NCBI GenBank assembly: GCA_934630905.1
Contig: CAKTXN010000008.1
Span: 1-37,412 of the forward strand
From: an uncultured Eggerthellaceae bacterium
GTDB lineage: Bacteria > Actinomycetota > Coriobacteriia > Coriobacteriales > Eggerthellaceae
Reading direction: 5' to 3'
DNA length: 37,412 bases
The notes beneath the pieces are model-generated. The model did no database searches and was not told the DNA's origin. It was given only the letters and a program-made list of their open reading frames with translations. The translations under genes and the position numbers were made by a program. This document shows positions 24,332 to 32,300 of the stretch, one piece after another. Every line of letters starts with the position of its first letter. Within the stretch, counting starts at the first letter, position 1.

Positions 24332-27115
24332 ATGGCGCAAAAAACCCATTCCGCGGATGTTGCCGATAATGCAAAAACCGTGAATGCTGCAAAAGATGCA
24401 TCTGGGAAGAGCGTTATGGACGCTGCTCCTGTTGTTGATAACACCCCAGCGGAAGCCGCGGAAGTCGTGGAGGTCGTAGAAGCTGCGGAAGCCGCGGAAG
24501 CTGCAGTGGTCGCGAAAGCCGCAAAACCCGTAGACGCTGCCATTGCCGCAAGCTCTGCGGCGGGTGAAACGGTGGCCGAGCCTGCACCAGCTGGTAGCGC
24601 CGCGCCTGCAACTGCATCCGCAAGCGAAGGCGCCAGCCCCGCAGCCGCTTCCCCTGCGCCCGCTGATAGTGCCGCTTCCGCACCGGACTCCGAGGAATAC
24701 GCCGCCCGCTATGACACTTTCCGCGATGCTGAGCTGCTGGGCGTGGCGCTTGACAGCGTTTCCCCCGATGACCTGGACGAACCGCTGCTGGGCTACCAAG
24801 GCGGCAGTGATAAGCCGTATGCGCCCACTACGCTTACGGGTAAGGTGACGCCGGGCACGTTCACGCCCGAAGAGCGCTTCCACACGCTGATTGAGGCCAT
24901 GAAGCCGTATACCGATCAGGATGGTCTGGACATGGTGGAGCGGGCGTATCGTTTTGCTGCGCACGCGCACGAAGGTCAGTGCCGCAAGTCGGGCGAGCCG
25001 TTTGTGGCGCATCCGGTGGAGGTCGCTATTATTCTGTCGGGCTTGCGTATGGATGTGGAAACCGTGTGCGGCGCGCTGCTTCACGACACGGTGGAAGACA
25101 CCGCTGTTACGGTGGAGCAGCTGGCGGAACTCTTTGGTAATGCCGTAGCTCAGCTGGTCGATGGCGTTACGAAAATCACCCGTATCGAGGTGGAAAACCT
25201 CTCCGACGAACAGGCGCAAACCATCCGCAAGATGTTCGTTGCTATGAGCAAAGACATCCGCGTAGTCATTATCAAGCTGGCCGACCGCCTGCATAACATG
25301 CGCACGCTGGGTGCCTTGCGTGAAGATCGCCGCATTTTCAAGGCGCGCGAAACGCTGGAAATCTATGCGCCCATCGCACACCGTTTGGGCATTAGCTCCA
25401 TTAAGTGGGAGCTTGAGGACTTGTCCTTCTTCTACCTGGAGCCCAATAAATACAAGCAAGTCGCGCGCATGGTTATGGAAAGCCGTGCGCAACGTGAAGC
25501 GTACCTTTCCCAGGTCATGGGCGTGTTGCGCGAAGAAGTGGATCGCATGGGCATTCCGTGCCGCATTGAGGGACGACCCAAGCACCTGTATTCCATCTAC
25601 GAGAAAATGACGCAGCGCGGCAAGGGCTTCTCTGAAATCTACGACTTGATTGCCGTGCGCGTTATTGTGCAGGATATCAAGGATTGCTATTCCGCGTTGG
25701 GCGCGGTGCATACGCTGTGGCACCCCATGCCGGGGCGCTTCAAAGACTACATTGCCATGCCCAAGGAAAACATGTACCAAAGCTTGCACACCACGGTTAT
25801 TGGTCCGGCGGCGCGTCCTTTGGAAGTGCAGATTCGCACCGAGGAAATGCATGCGCAAAGCGAATATGGCATCGCGGCGCACTGGCGCTATAAGGAGAAG
25901 GGTGCCACACGCGGCGATCTTGAGCTGGACAAACAGCTGGCATGGCTGCGCGAGATGGTTGATTGGGCGGATGAAACCCAAGACTCCCGCGAGTTCTTGA
26001 AATCGCTGAAAGTGGACTTGGCTCCTACCGAGGTCTTTGTGTTCACGCCAAAAGGCGAGGTCAAAAGCTTGCGTGCGGGCTCAACGCCCATCGACTTCGC
26101 ATACGCTATTCACACAGAAGTGGGCAACCACTGTGTGGGCGCAAAAGTGAACGGCGCGATTGTGCCGCTTACGTATCAGCTGCAAAGCGGCGATCGCGTG
26201 GAGATTCTTACGCAGAAGAGCGCAACGCCTTCGCGTGACTGGATTAACCTGGTCAAAACACCATCGGCGCGCTCGAAAATCCGCGCGTACCATTCGCGCA
26301 TCAGCCGCAGCGACGACTTGCAGCTGGGCCGCGACAAGCTTACGCGCGAAGTGAAGAAGCACAACATGGGCATTTCGAATGCCACCATGATGCGCGCCAC
26401 GCAAGACGTTTCTAAGCAGCTGGGCTTCAACGACCCCGAAGACATGCTGGTGCAGATTGGCACCGGCACGGAAAGCGCGCAGCACATTGCGAACCGCGTG
26501 ATAAAGCTGCTTACGGAAAACGGTTCGGTGGAGCAGAAGGAATCGTTCCTGGTTACGTCTGCCACCAGCAAAAACGTGGTGCCGCCCATGCTTACCACGG
26601 TGAAGCCGCGCAAGAAAGTTGCAAGCTCGTCGTCGAACGGCGTGGTGGTGAAGGGCTTGGGCGACGTGCTGGTGCGCTTGTCGCACTGCTGCAATCCCGT
26701 GCCGGGCGACCCGATTATGGGCTTTGTAACGCGTGGACGCGGCATTTCGGTGCATCGTGCCGATTGTCCGAATGCAGCCGATTTGAAGCGCAGCTCCGAG
26801 CGTATTATCGAGGTTGAATGGGCACAGGATTCCAGTCGCGAAGTGTCGTACGAGGTTGAGGTGCAGCTGGAGGCCATGGATCGCATGAGTCTGCTGCGCG
26901 ATGTAACCCAGGTGCTTTCTGAATGCGGCGCAAACGTGCTGGCATGTTCCACGTTCTCGCACAAGGACAGCATGGTTTCCATGCGCTTCCGCATTCAGAT
27001 TTCCGATATCACGTTTATTGACACCGTGCTGAAAAAACTCCGCGCGGTTAATGGCGTATTTGATGCTCACCGTATGATTGCCGGTGCGCAAGGCTCAAGA
27101 AAGAAGAAACGATAA
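24332..27115 (+). CDS. rel: Bifunctional (p)ppGpp synthetase/hydrolase Rel
   Basis: Rel makes and degrades the stringent-response alarmones. The order is: an Ala-rich extension (residues 1 to about 120), the HD hydrolase domain (FVAHPVEVA, LLHDTVEDT, LADRLHNMRTL), the synthetase domain (RIEGRPKHLYSIYEKM, YDLIAVRV, YQSLHTTV), a TGS domain (VFVFTPKGEVKSL), a conserved Cys/His region (SHCCNPVPGD) and a C-terminal ACT domain. The RFKDY motif in the synthetase domain is the RxKD form of bifunctional Rel/SpoT enzymes, not the ExDD of monofunctional RelA. The intact HD motif agrees. ATG 24332 is preceded by AAAGGAGG; the upstream GTG/TTG region lacks a site. The product is 927 residues, longer than usual because of the low-complexity N-terminus. 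The stop overlaps the next start (TAATG). Confidence 0.96.
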   Translation: MAQKTHSADVADNAKTVNAAKDASGKSVMDAAPVVDNTPAEAAEVVEVVEAAEAAEAAVVAKAAKPVDAAIAASSAAGETVAEPAPAGSAAPATASASEGASPAAASPAPADSAASAPDSEEYAARYDTFRDAELLGVALDSVSPDDLDEPLLGYQGGSDKPYAPTTLTGKVTPGTFTPEERFHTLIEAMKPYTDQDGLDMVERAYRFAAHAHEGQCRKSGEPFVAHPVEVAIILSGLRMDVETVCGALLHDTVEDTAVTVEQLAELFGNAVAQLVDGVTKITRIEVENLSDEQAQTIRKMFVAMSKDIRVVIIKLADRLHNMRTLGALREDRRIFKARETLEIYAPIAHRLGISSIKWELEDLSFFYLEPNKYKQVARMVMESRAQREAYLSQVMGVLREEVDRMGIPCRIEGRPKHLYSIYEKMTQRGKGFSEIYDLIAVRVIVQDIKDCYSALGAVHTLWHPMPGRFKDYIAMPKENMYQSLHTTVIGPAARPLEVQIRTEEMHAQSEYGIAAHWRYKEKGATRGDLELDKQLAWLREMVDWADETQDSREFLKSLKVDLAPTEVFVFTPKGEVKSLRAGSTPIDFAYAIHTEVGNHCVGAKVNGAIVPLTYQLQSGDRVEILTQKSATPSRDWINLVKTPSARSKIRAYHSRISRSDDLQLGRDKLTREVKKHNMGISNATMMRATQDVSKQLGFNDPEDMLVQIGTGTESAQHIANRVIKLLTENGSVEQKESFLVTSATSKNVVPPMLTTVKPRKKVASSSSNGVVVKGLGDVLVRLSHCCNPVPGDPIMGFVTRGRGISVHRADCPNAADLKRSSERIIEVEWAQDSSREVSYEVEVQLEAMDRMSLLRDVTQVLSECGANVLACSTFSHKDSMVSMRFRIQISDITFIDTVLKKLRAVNGVFDAHRMIAGAQGSRKKKR

Positions 27116-27786
27116 TGGCAAGAAACAATTCGTTGAACTGCGGAAATGTAAGCATTTCCACCCTGGTTTTGAGTTCTTACCAAACAAATGTCTACGTGGT
27201 AAGCAACGATCAAGGCGCGTTTGTAGTTGACCCTGCCGATGATTGTGCGCGCATCATGGATGCAATCCGCACCGTTGCCGGCGGCAAGATTGACGCTATT
27301 GTGGTAACGCATGAGCATTCGGACCATATTGGCGCACTGGCTCAGTTGCGCCATGAAACGAGCGCGCCGGTTATTGCGTCGGCAATTGACGCTCCGCTTA
27401 TCGAGAAGCAGCAAAAGCAAGCTGCCGCTAAACTTTCGCCGGTGCAAAACAAGGTTGTTGACCGCACCGTTAAAGAAGGCGACACCGTTGAGTTGTGTGG
27501 TATGAAGTGGAAGGTGCTTATCACCCCTGGTCACACAAAGGGTTCAATGTGCCTGTATCTTCCTGCCAGCGAAAATGGGGGAGAGCGCGGCATTCTGTTC
27601 TCGGGCGATACGCTGTTTTGCGGCGCGTTCGGTCGCACCGATTTCCCCGGTGGCAGCATGAACGAGATGGTGAAGTCCTTGAAACGTTTGGACACGCTTC
27701 CCTCGGATACGCTTGTGTTCCCAGGACATATGCAGTTTACGGAGATTGGTGAGGAACAGCGCGGAATCCTTCGCCGTATCGGTTAA
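27115..27786 (+). CDS. MBL-fold metallohydrolase (glyoxalase II-like)
   Basis: A 223-residue metallo-beta-lactamase-fold enzyme with the metal motif THEHSDHIG, then ITPGHTKGSMCLY, FSGDTLFCGAFGR and VFPGHM. This matches the short glyoxalase II-like hydrolases, which cleave thioesters such as S-lactoylglutathione. The true substrate is unknown, and many actinobacteria lack glutathione. Its ATG overlaps the rel stop by one base (TAATG), so translation is probably coupled. Rel followed by such a hydrolase is a common order in Gram-positive bacteria. A possible terminator follows at 27795-27830. Confidence 0.88.
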   Translation: MARNNSLNCGNVSISTLVLSSYQTNVYVVSNDQGAFVVDPADDCARIMDAIRTVAGGKIDAIVVTHEHSDHIGALAQLRHETSAPVIASAIDAPLIEKQQKQAAAKLSPVQNKVVDRTVKEGDTVELCGMKWKVLITPGHTKGSMCLYLPASENGGERGILFSGDTLFCGAFGRTDFPGGSMNEMVKSLKRLDTLPSDTLVFPGHMQFTEIGEEQRGILRRIG

Positions 27787-27794
27787 GCTGTGAG

Positions 27795-27830
27795 CGCACG
27801 GCTTTGCCATGCTTGCTGTGCGGGATTTTT
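27795..27830 (+). terminator. Possible terminator of the rel-MBL operon
   Basis: CGCACGGC (27795-27802) pairs with GCTGTGCG (27815-27822) with one G-T pair, followed by GGATTTTT. It starts 9 bp after the stop codon. Confidence 0.55.
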
Positions 27831-27962
27831 CGTTCGGTTTTGTTCCGACTGCTTGCGTTTTCGCGTTGGCGGACGGTTTTGTTTTGCGTTTGGATTTGTC
27901 GGTTAAGGTTTAGTGTTTGCGCAGGTAGAACGCCTGCCTACGTTTGAACGTTAGGAGCGCCC

Positions 27963-28595
27963 ATGGCGAAAAGAAATGCGTTCGATTACTTCGAGGCATT
28001 CGAGAAAGTGTCTGCTTTGGCGGTTCAGGAAGCCGAAGTGCTTATTGAGACCGTTGAATGCTTTGCTGGCGATGCCGATGTTGACGTGCTGATTGCGCGC
28101 GTGCATCAGCTGGAAAATCGTGGCGACGAGATTAACCACGCAATTTTCGAGAATACGGCCGTTGAGTTCATCACGCCTATCGAGCGCGAAGACATTATTG
28201 AGCTGGCACGCGCGCTTGACACGGTGCTCGACGAGATTGAAGACGTTGTGTTCCGCTTCTACATGTTCAACGTGCGCGAAGTGCCCGAAAGCGCCATTAA
28301 GTTTGCGAAAGTCATCAAAGAGGCTGCTCAGGAGCTTGACTGCGCGTTGTCTCAGCTGCGTGGCTTCAAGAAGCATGCGAAAGAGCTGCACAGCATTCTG
28401 GTGAAAGTCAACGATTACGAAGAAGAAGGCGACCGCCTGTATATGGCCGCTGTTCGCGAGCTGTTCACGCGCCCGAACGCCGATCCCGTGGATGTTTTGC
28501 GCTGGACGGAAATCTACAAGCGCATGGAGCGTTGCTGTGACGCATGCGAGCATGCCGCCGATGCCGTGAGCTCTGTGCTGCTCAAGAACTCGTAG
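27963..28595 (+). CDS. DUF47/PhoU-like phosphate transport regulator
   Basis: A 210-residue, all-helical protein of the DUF47 (PhoU-like) family. FDYFEAFEKVSALA opens it, and paired acidic motifs are characteristic: ENRGDEINHAI and DVLDEIEDV-type helices, then VNDYEEEGDRLY and KRMERCCDACEHAADAV. Family members usually sit beside a Pit low-affinity phosphate transporter and modulate it. Here the neighbours are an MBL hydrolase upstream and convergent asd downstream, so any transporter is elsewhere. TAGGAG lies 7 nt before the ATG. Palindromic repeat copy 4 begins 5 nt after the stop and a strong terminator follows. Confidence 0.85.
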   Translation: MAKRNAFDYFEAFEKVSALAVQEAEVLIETVECFAGDADVDVLIARVHQLENRGDEINHAIFENTAVEFITPIEREDIIELARALDTVLDEIEDVVFRFYMFNVREVPESAIKFAKVIKEAAQELDCALSQLRGFKKHAKELHSILVKVNDYEEEGDRLYMAAVRELFTRPNADPVDVLRWTEIYKRMERCCDACEHAADAVSSVLLKNS

Positions 28596-28600
28596 CATCG

Positions 28601-28633
28601 TTGTTGACAAATTACCCCACCTTTTGTCAACAA
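28601..28633 (+). repeat. 33-bp palindromic repeat, copy 4
   Basis: Identical to copy 1 at 2999-3031. It begins 5 nt after the DUF47 gene stop and ends just before the bidirectional terminator stem. Confidence 0.9.
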
Positions 28634-28634
28634 T

Positions 28635-28673
28635 AAAAGAATCCGAGGTGCCTTCGCGTCTCGGATTCTTTTT
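28635..28673. terminator. Bidirectional intrinsic terminator between DUF47 gene and asd
   Basis: AAAAGAATCCGAG pairs with CTCGGATTCTTTTT across a 12-nt loop. T tracts occur on the 3' side in both directions, so it can end both converging transcripts. Confidence 0.88.
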
Positions 28674-28739
28674 ATATTCCCTGTTCAGAGAGGTGTTTTG
28701 ATTTTGTTTCAGGACGCGTTGTGGGGAGATTGGCTATCA

Positions 28740-28772
28740 TTGTTGACAAAAGGTGGGGTAATTTGTCAACAA
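28740..28772 (-). repeat. 33-bp palindromic repeat, copy 5 (inverted)
   Basis: Exact reverse complement of copies 1 and 4. Read along asd, it starts 14 nt after the stop codon, so relative to its gene it has the same orientation as copies 1, 3 and 4. Confidence 0.9.
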
Positions 28773-28786
28773 TTCACTTGCGGATG

Positions 28787-29863
28787 TTACGCTTCCGGCA
28801 GAAGCTTTTGCGCAATGTAGACGGCGTTCAGCGCCGCACCGCGCAGCAACTGGTCGGCCACAACCCACATAGCAATGCCGCGATCTTCGGGCACGGTGCT
28901 ATCGCGACGCACGCGTCCGACAAACGTGTCGAACGAACCGCGATGCATTGCGGGCATGGGGTACACGTTGTTCGCGGGATCGTCTTCAAGTACCACGTGC
29001 TCGGCGTTGGCCAGCGCTTCCTTTACGGCCTCGATCCTTACGGGATGCGCGAACTCCACGTTCAGGCTTTCGGAATGGCAGCGCAGAACGGGTACGCGTA
29101 CGCACGTGGGCGCCACTTCGATGGTGTCGTCGTTGAAAATCTTCTTCGTCTCAACGACCATCTTCCACTCTTCTTTAGTGTAGCCTTCGGGAACGTCGTT
29201 CAGGTAATCGCCGTCAACGAACACATCGATGTGCGGAATGCAGTTGAATGCAATTTGGTGCGCGAAGGCAGACGGCTCAAATGGCTCGCCAGCCAGGTAT
29301 TTTGCCGTTTGGTCTTCGAGTTCGGCCATGCCCTTAGCGCCCGCGCCCGAGGCAGACTGGTAGCTGCTTACCACAATGCGGTCGATGTGGCCCAACTTGC
29401 ACAGCGGGTTCAAGGCGACAAGCATCTGGATGGTGGTGCAGTTAGGGTTGGCAATAACGCCGCTGTGCCACGCAATGTCGTGCGCGTTCACTTCGGGCAC
29501 GACCAGCGGCACATCGGGATCAACGCGGAAAGCGCTGGAGTTGTCAATCATCACGGCGCCAGCATCTACCACGGCCTGGCGGAACTTCTTGGAAACGCTT
29601 GCGCCTGCGCTGAACAGGGCAATGTCAACGCCCTGGAAGCTTTCTTCGGTCATTTCCTGCACGGTCAGCTCACCAGCGGGAACTTTACCGCACCCAGCGA
29701 AGGGGAGCTTTTCTCCTGCCGAACGCGCCGAGGCAAGCGCGCGCACTTCGGAAGCGGGGAAGTTCAACGCCTCCAGGCATTTTAGCATCTCGCGACCCAC
29801 GGCTCCCGTGGCTCCTGCAACGGCCACAACGGGATAAGCGGGCATCTTTTTATTCCAAGCCAT
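28787..29863 (-). CDS. asd: Aspartate-semialdehyde dehydrogenase
   Basis: Asd reduces aspartyl phosphate to aspartate semialdehyde with NADPH, the branch point to lysine, diaminopimelate, threonine and methionine. The 358-residue product has the nucleotide-binding motif VAGATGAVGREM near the start, the catalytic cysteine in ANPNCTTIQ, and the SYQSASGAG segment. TTGGAGGAA lies 7 nt before the ATG. It follows lysC by 45 bp on the same strand and performs the next pathway step, so the two form an operon. Confidence 0.96.
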   Translation of the reverse strand: MAWNKKMPAYPVVAVAGATGAVGREMLKCLEALNFPASEVRALASARSAGEKLPFAGCGKVPAGELTVQEMTEESFQGVDIALFSAGASVSKKFRQAVVDAGAVMIDNSSAFRVDPDVPLVVPEVNAHDIAWHSGVIANPNCTTIQMLVALNPLCKLGHIDRIVVSSYQSASGAGAKGMAELEDQTAKYLAGEPFEPSAFAHQIAFNCIPHIDVFVDGDYLNDVPEGYTKEEWKMVVETKKIFNDDTIEVAPTCVRVPVLRCHSESLNVEFAHPVRIEAVKEALANAEHVVLEDDPANNVYPMPAMHRGSFDTFVGRVRRDSTVPEDRGIAMWVVADQLLRGAALNAVYIAQKLLPEA

Positions 29864-29908
29864 GATGTTCCTCCAATTACATCGTTGACGAATGCGTTCG
29901 TTTCGTGC

Positions 29909-31189
29909 CTAGCGGCCCTTCGCCATTTTCGCCGCAATCTCTTCTGCGGAAAGCTGCGTTTCCACAAACACGCTGTCGGAGTCCATGTTGAATGCGGTGT
30001 GCAGGCATTGCACTGCCGCCACGGCTTGCGATGAGCGCACCACTACGGAAAGGCGAATGGGCGACGTTGAAATAGCCAGGATGTTGATTTCGTTTTCGCC
30101 AAGCGTGCTGAACATCTTTGCGGCAACACCGGGGGAGGATTTCATGCCCGTGCCTACCACGCTCACCTTGGCAATGTCTTCGTCCACTACGAACTCGCGT
30201 GCGTTGATTTCCGGCAAGATGCTGGTGATGGTTTCCGACGCGCGCGGCAAGTCGCTTTTCGGGCAGGTGAAGCTGATGTCGGTCACGCCGTCTTCCGAGA
30301 CGTTTTGGATGATCATGTCAACGGAAACGTTCGCGGCGGCAAGGCGCGAGAACACCTTAGCGGCAACGCCGGACATGTCAGGCACGCCGCGCAGGGTAAC
30401 TTTGACTTCAGAGGTGTCATGGGCAATGCCGGTAACAACGGCTTCTTCCATATCTTCCGTTCCTTCCATAACATAGGTGCCCTCGGCATCGGAGAAAGCC
30501 GAGCGCGAATGGATAACCACGTGGAATTTACTGGCAAGCTCTACGGCACGGCTCTGTAAAACGCCTGATCCAGCCGTTGAAAGCTCCAGCATATCGTCGT
30601 AGGAAATCTTGTCCAGCTTGCGAGCGCGCGGGCATACGCGCGGATCGGCGGTGTACACGCCATCCACGTCGGAGTAAATTTCGCACACATCGGCGCCAAT
30701 ACCCCAAGCAACAGCAACTGCGGTGGTATCGGAGCCGCCGCGGCCCAGCGTGGTAATGTCGCCGTTGCCATCGATGCCTTGGAAGCCTGCGATGACGGGG
30801 ATGATGCCCGCGTCCACAGCATCCATGATGCGCTTGGCATCGATGCCGGTGATCTTGGATTTCAGGTGCGAGGTGTCGGTCTCAATGCCGGCCTGGCGAC
30901 CCGTGAAGCTCATGGCGCGGTAACCGCGTGCTTCAAGCGCCATGGCCAGCAGCGCCATGCTGACCTGCTCGCCCGTGGAAAGCAGGCGGTCCATTTCGCG
31001 TGCGGGCGGGTTGCCGTTAAGCGCGCTTGCCAAACTCACCAGTTCATCGGTGGTTTTTCCCATGGCGGAAACAACGGCGACCACACTGTGGCCAGCCTGT
31101 TTTTTGGCGATAAGTCGCGCAGCAACTTTCTTGATGCGTTCGGGCGATGCCACCGAGGTTCCACCGAACTTTGCTACGATGAGCGACAT
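29909..31189 (-). CDS. lysC: Aspartate kinase
   Basis: Aspartokinase phosphorylates aspartate, the first step of the aspartate family pathway. The 426-residue product begins with KFGGTSVAS, has STGEQVS, TLGRGGSDTTA and YSDVDGVYTADPR in the kinase domain, and ends in tandem ACT domains (VTLRGVPDMSGVAAKVFSRL; VSVVGTGMKSSPGVAAKMF). These usually mediate feedback inhibition by lysine and/or threonine. Length fits the monofunctional type. AGAAGG lies 8 nt before the ATG. I saw no clear lysine riboswitch in the leader. asd follows 45 bp downstream. Confidence 0.97.
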   Translation of the reverse strand: MSLIVAKFGGTSVASPERIKKVAARLIAKKQAGHSVVAVVSAMGKTTDELVSLASALNGNPPAREMDRLLSTGEQVSMALLAMALEARGYRAMSFTGRQAGIETDTSHLKSKITGIDAKRIMDAVDAGIIPVIAGFQGIDGNGDITTLGRGGSDTTAVAVAWGIGADVCEIYSDVDGVYTADPRVCPRARKLDKISYDDMLELSTAGSGVLQSRAVELASKFHVVIHSRSAFSDAEGTYVMEGTEDMEEAVVTGIAHDTSEVKVTLRGVPDMSGVAAKVFSRLAAANVSVDMIIQNVSEDGVTDISFTCPKSDLPRASETITSILPEINAREFVVDEDIAKVSVVGTGMKSSPGVAAKMFSTLGENEINILAISTSPIRLSVVVRSSQAVAAVQCLHTAFNMDSDSVFVETQLSAEEIAAKMAKGR

Positions 31190-31472
31190 AATTCAAACCT
31201 TCTTTAAGAGACAACAAGTCAGGCTAACTATAGCGAAAAAGCCGCAGATAGCCTATAGAAACGTTATGTTTTACGCATTATTTACGGTAAGGGACGTGCC
31301 GCCGCGCGATGATGTTAGCAAGTGCGTGTTTGGGGCGGGTGTCTTTCGGTTTGTTGTTGCGTTTTGGCGCGCATCGGGGTTGGGATGCATGTGCGGCGTT
31401 GCCGGGCATCGAGTATGCTGCACGCTGGGCTTGTTGCTGCGTTTTTGTGCGTTATATCGCCCGGTTTTCGTT
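31190..31472. other. Intergenic region upstream of lysC, no gene seen
   Basis: The region contains a weak possible -10 box for lysC on the minus strand (TATAGT near 31227) and otherwise no supported feature. Short open frames here lack ribosome binding sites and recognisable motifs. Confidence 0.4.
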
Positions 31473-31710
31473 CAGGTTGTTGGATTTTGGGTCTCAAATT
31501 CGAAGTTGCATAAGGTTGGAAGTAGGTTGGGAGCGCTGATCGGGGCATTTTTCTGCATCGGGCGCTTTCGCGTGGAATGCGTTTTCGCAAAACACCAGTT
31601 CACAATTATGTTCGATTGAGACATATAGTAATTGACGACCGCAGTAGAAGATGCGACCTACTTCCAACCTACCACAACTTCGAATTTCACCCCGCTTTTT
31701 CAACAAGCTG
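31473..31710 (+). repeat. MITE-like inverted-repeat element, copy D (238 bp)
   Basis: The ends read CAGGTTGTTG and CAGCTTGTTG inward. The arms share AAATTCGAAGTTG and AGGTTGGAAGTAGGT. The central motif GCAAAACACCAGTTCA is at 31587-31602, about 117 bp from the left end, and is one base different from that in copy C. Its first 176 bp recur at 37237 with four differences. Confidence 0.85.
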
Positions 31711-31882
31711 ACTTTTGAAAGCGGACGACGTGGGGTTGAATAGGGCTAGATGCTCTTAAAAGCGACTGCTTTTGGGGTCGCCTTGGAGTCGAGCGAGGCT
31801 GAGTGTCATCGAAAAACAAGCGTTCGCGAGAAGCGAGTGATACTGGGCGCCCTTAAAAACTTGACACGGCGCATGTCATTAT

Positions 31883-31932
31883 TGTCTGCGTGCAGACAGT
31901 GTCTAGTTATCTGTGATAACTAAACACTGTCT
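31883..31932. promoter_or_regulatory. Overlapping palindromes, possible operator I
   Basis: TGTCTGCGTGCAGACA (31883-31898) overlaps a longer dyad, AGACAGTGTCTAGTTATC (31894-31911), which pairs with 31915-31932 in 17 of 18 positions around a 3-nt centre. It lies about 370 bp upstream of the anchor subunit gene. No T tract follows. Confidence 0.55.
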
Positions 31933-32007
31933 AAATTGGTTGACGAACAATTGCGTCTTTGCGCCCCGCAAGAGCAAAGTGACGTATTTTGTCCTCCTTA
32001 TTGTATC

Positions 32008-32030
32008 AACTGTTGATTTCGACAACAGTT
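32008..32030. promoter_or_regulatory. Palindrome, possible operator II
   Basis: AACTGTTG and CAACAGTT flank the 7-nt centre ATTTCGA. It shares the ACTGT/ACAGT core with the dyads at 31894-31932 and 32091-32124. Confidence 0.45.
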
Positions 32031-32090
32031 TGAATGATCGAAAACCTAGTGTTTACCTGCGGTATTGACAGTAGGACTTATTCTCGCACT

Positions 32091-32124
32091 TTGTCGTGCG
32101 ACAGTATTGACTGTCGCACGACAA
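32091..32124. promoter_or_regulatory. Perfect 15-bp inverted repeat, possible operator III
   Basis: TTGTCGTGCGACAGT (32091-32105) and its exact reverse complement (32110-32124) flank ATTG. The dyad centre overlaps the -35 box of the predicted promoter, which suits a repressor or a class II activator. There is no T tract, so it is not a terminator. Confidence 0.6.
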
Positions 32125-32135
32125 TGCTGTACATT
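32107..32135 (+). promoter_or_regulatory. Predicted promoter of the molybdoenzyme operon
   Basis: TTGACT (32107-32112) and TACATT (32130-32135) are 17 bp apart. The -35 box lies inside the perfect dyad 32091-32124. The transcript would have a leader of about 160 nt. Confidence 0.5.
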
Positions 32136-32141
32136 TTGGTT

Positions 32142-32300
32142 TAATGGGATTTGGCCAAGTTCCTAGCCAGCAAACTGCTTGGTGCAGTTGGACCCGCGGC
32201 AAGACACTGCGGGCCTGGCGAATCGCGCTGCTACGAGGGATAGTGCGCGATTTGGGGAAGACCGCCAGGGGCGGTCTTAGGAACGAGGAGGCTAGAGGAG
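32142..32300 (+). promoter_or_regulatory. Highly foldable 5' leader of the molybdoenzyme operon
   Basis: Stems visible by eye: GCCAG/CTGGC (32166-32170 with 32215-32219) enclosing AACTGC/GCAGTT (32173-32178 with 32184-32189) and CCCGC/GCGGG (32193-32197 with 32209-32213); AATCGCGC/GCGCGATT (32221-32228 with 32245-32252); and a 9-bp AAGACCGCC/GGCGGTCTT (32258-32266 with 32270-32278). CTAGCC (32163-32168) can alternatively pair with GGCTAG (32290-32295), which abuts the ribosome binding site GAGGAG (32285-32290). That alternative excludes the first stem, so a translational switch is possible. The ligand is unknown; a molybdenum cofactor sensor is one guess. Confidence 0.45.

Noticed and set aside
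2999..28772. 33-bp palindromes as a CRISPR array
   Set aside because: The copies are dispersed over 26 kb next to gene ends, not arranged with regular spacers, and no cas genes are present.
31190..31472. Lysine or other riboswitch upstream of lysC
   Set aside because: I could not identify a conserved core or paired helices by eye. An Rfam search would be needed to reopen this.
31711..31880. Possible RNA gene or attachment site between copy D and the palindromes
   Set aside because: The segment contains short inverted words (GTGTCATCG and GTGATACTGGG nearby) but no tRNA-like fold or clear repeat partner in the window.
32091..32124. Perfect inverted repeat as an intrinsic terminator
   Set aside because: No T tract follows on either strand and it overlaps a promoter, so an operator is more likely.
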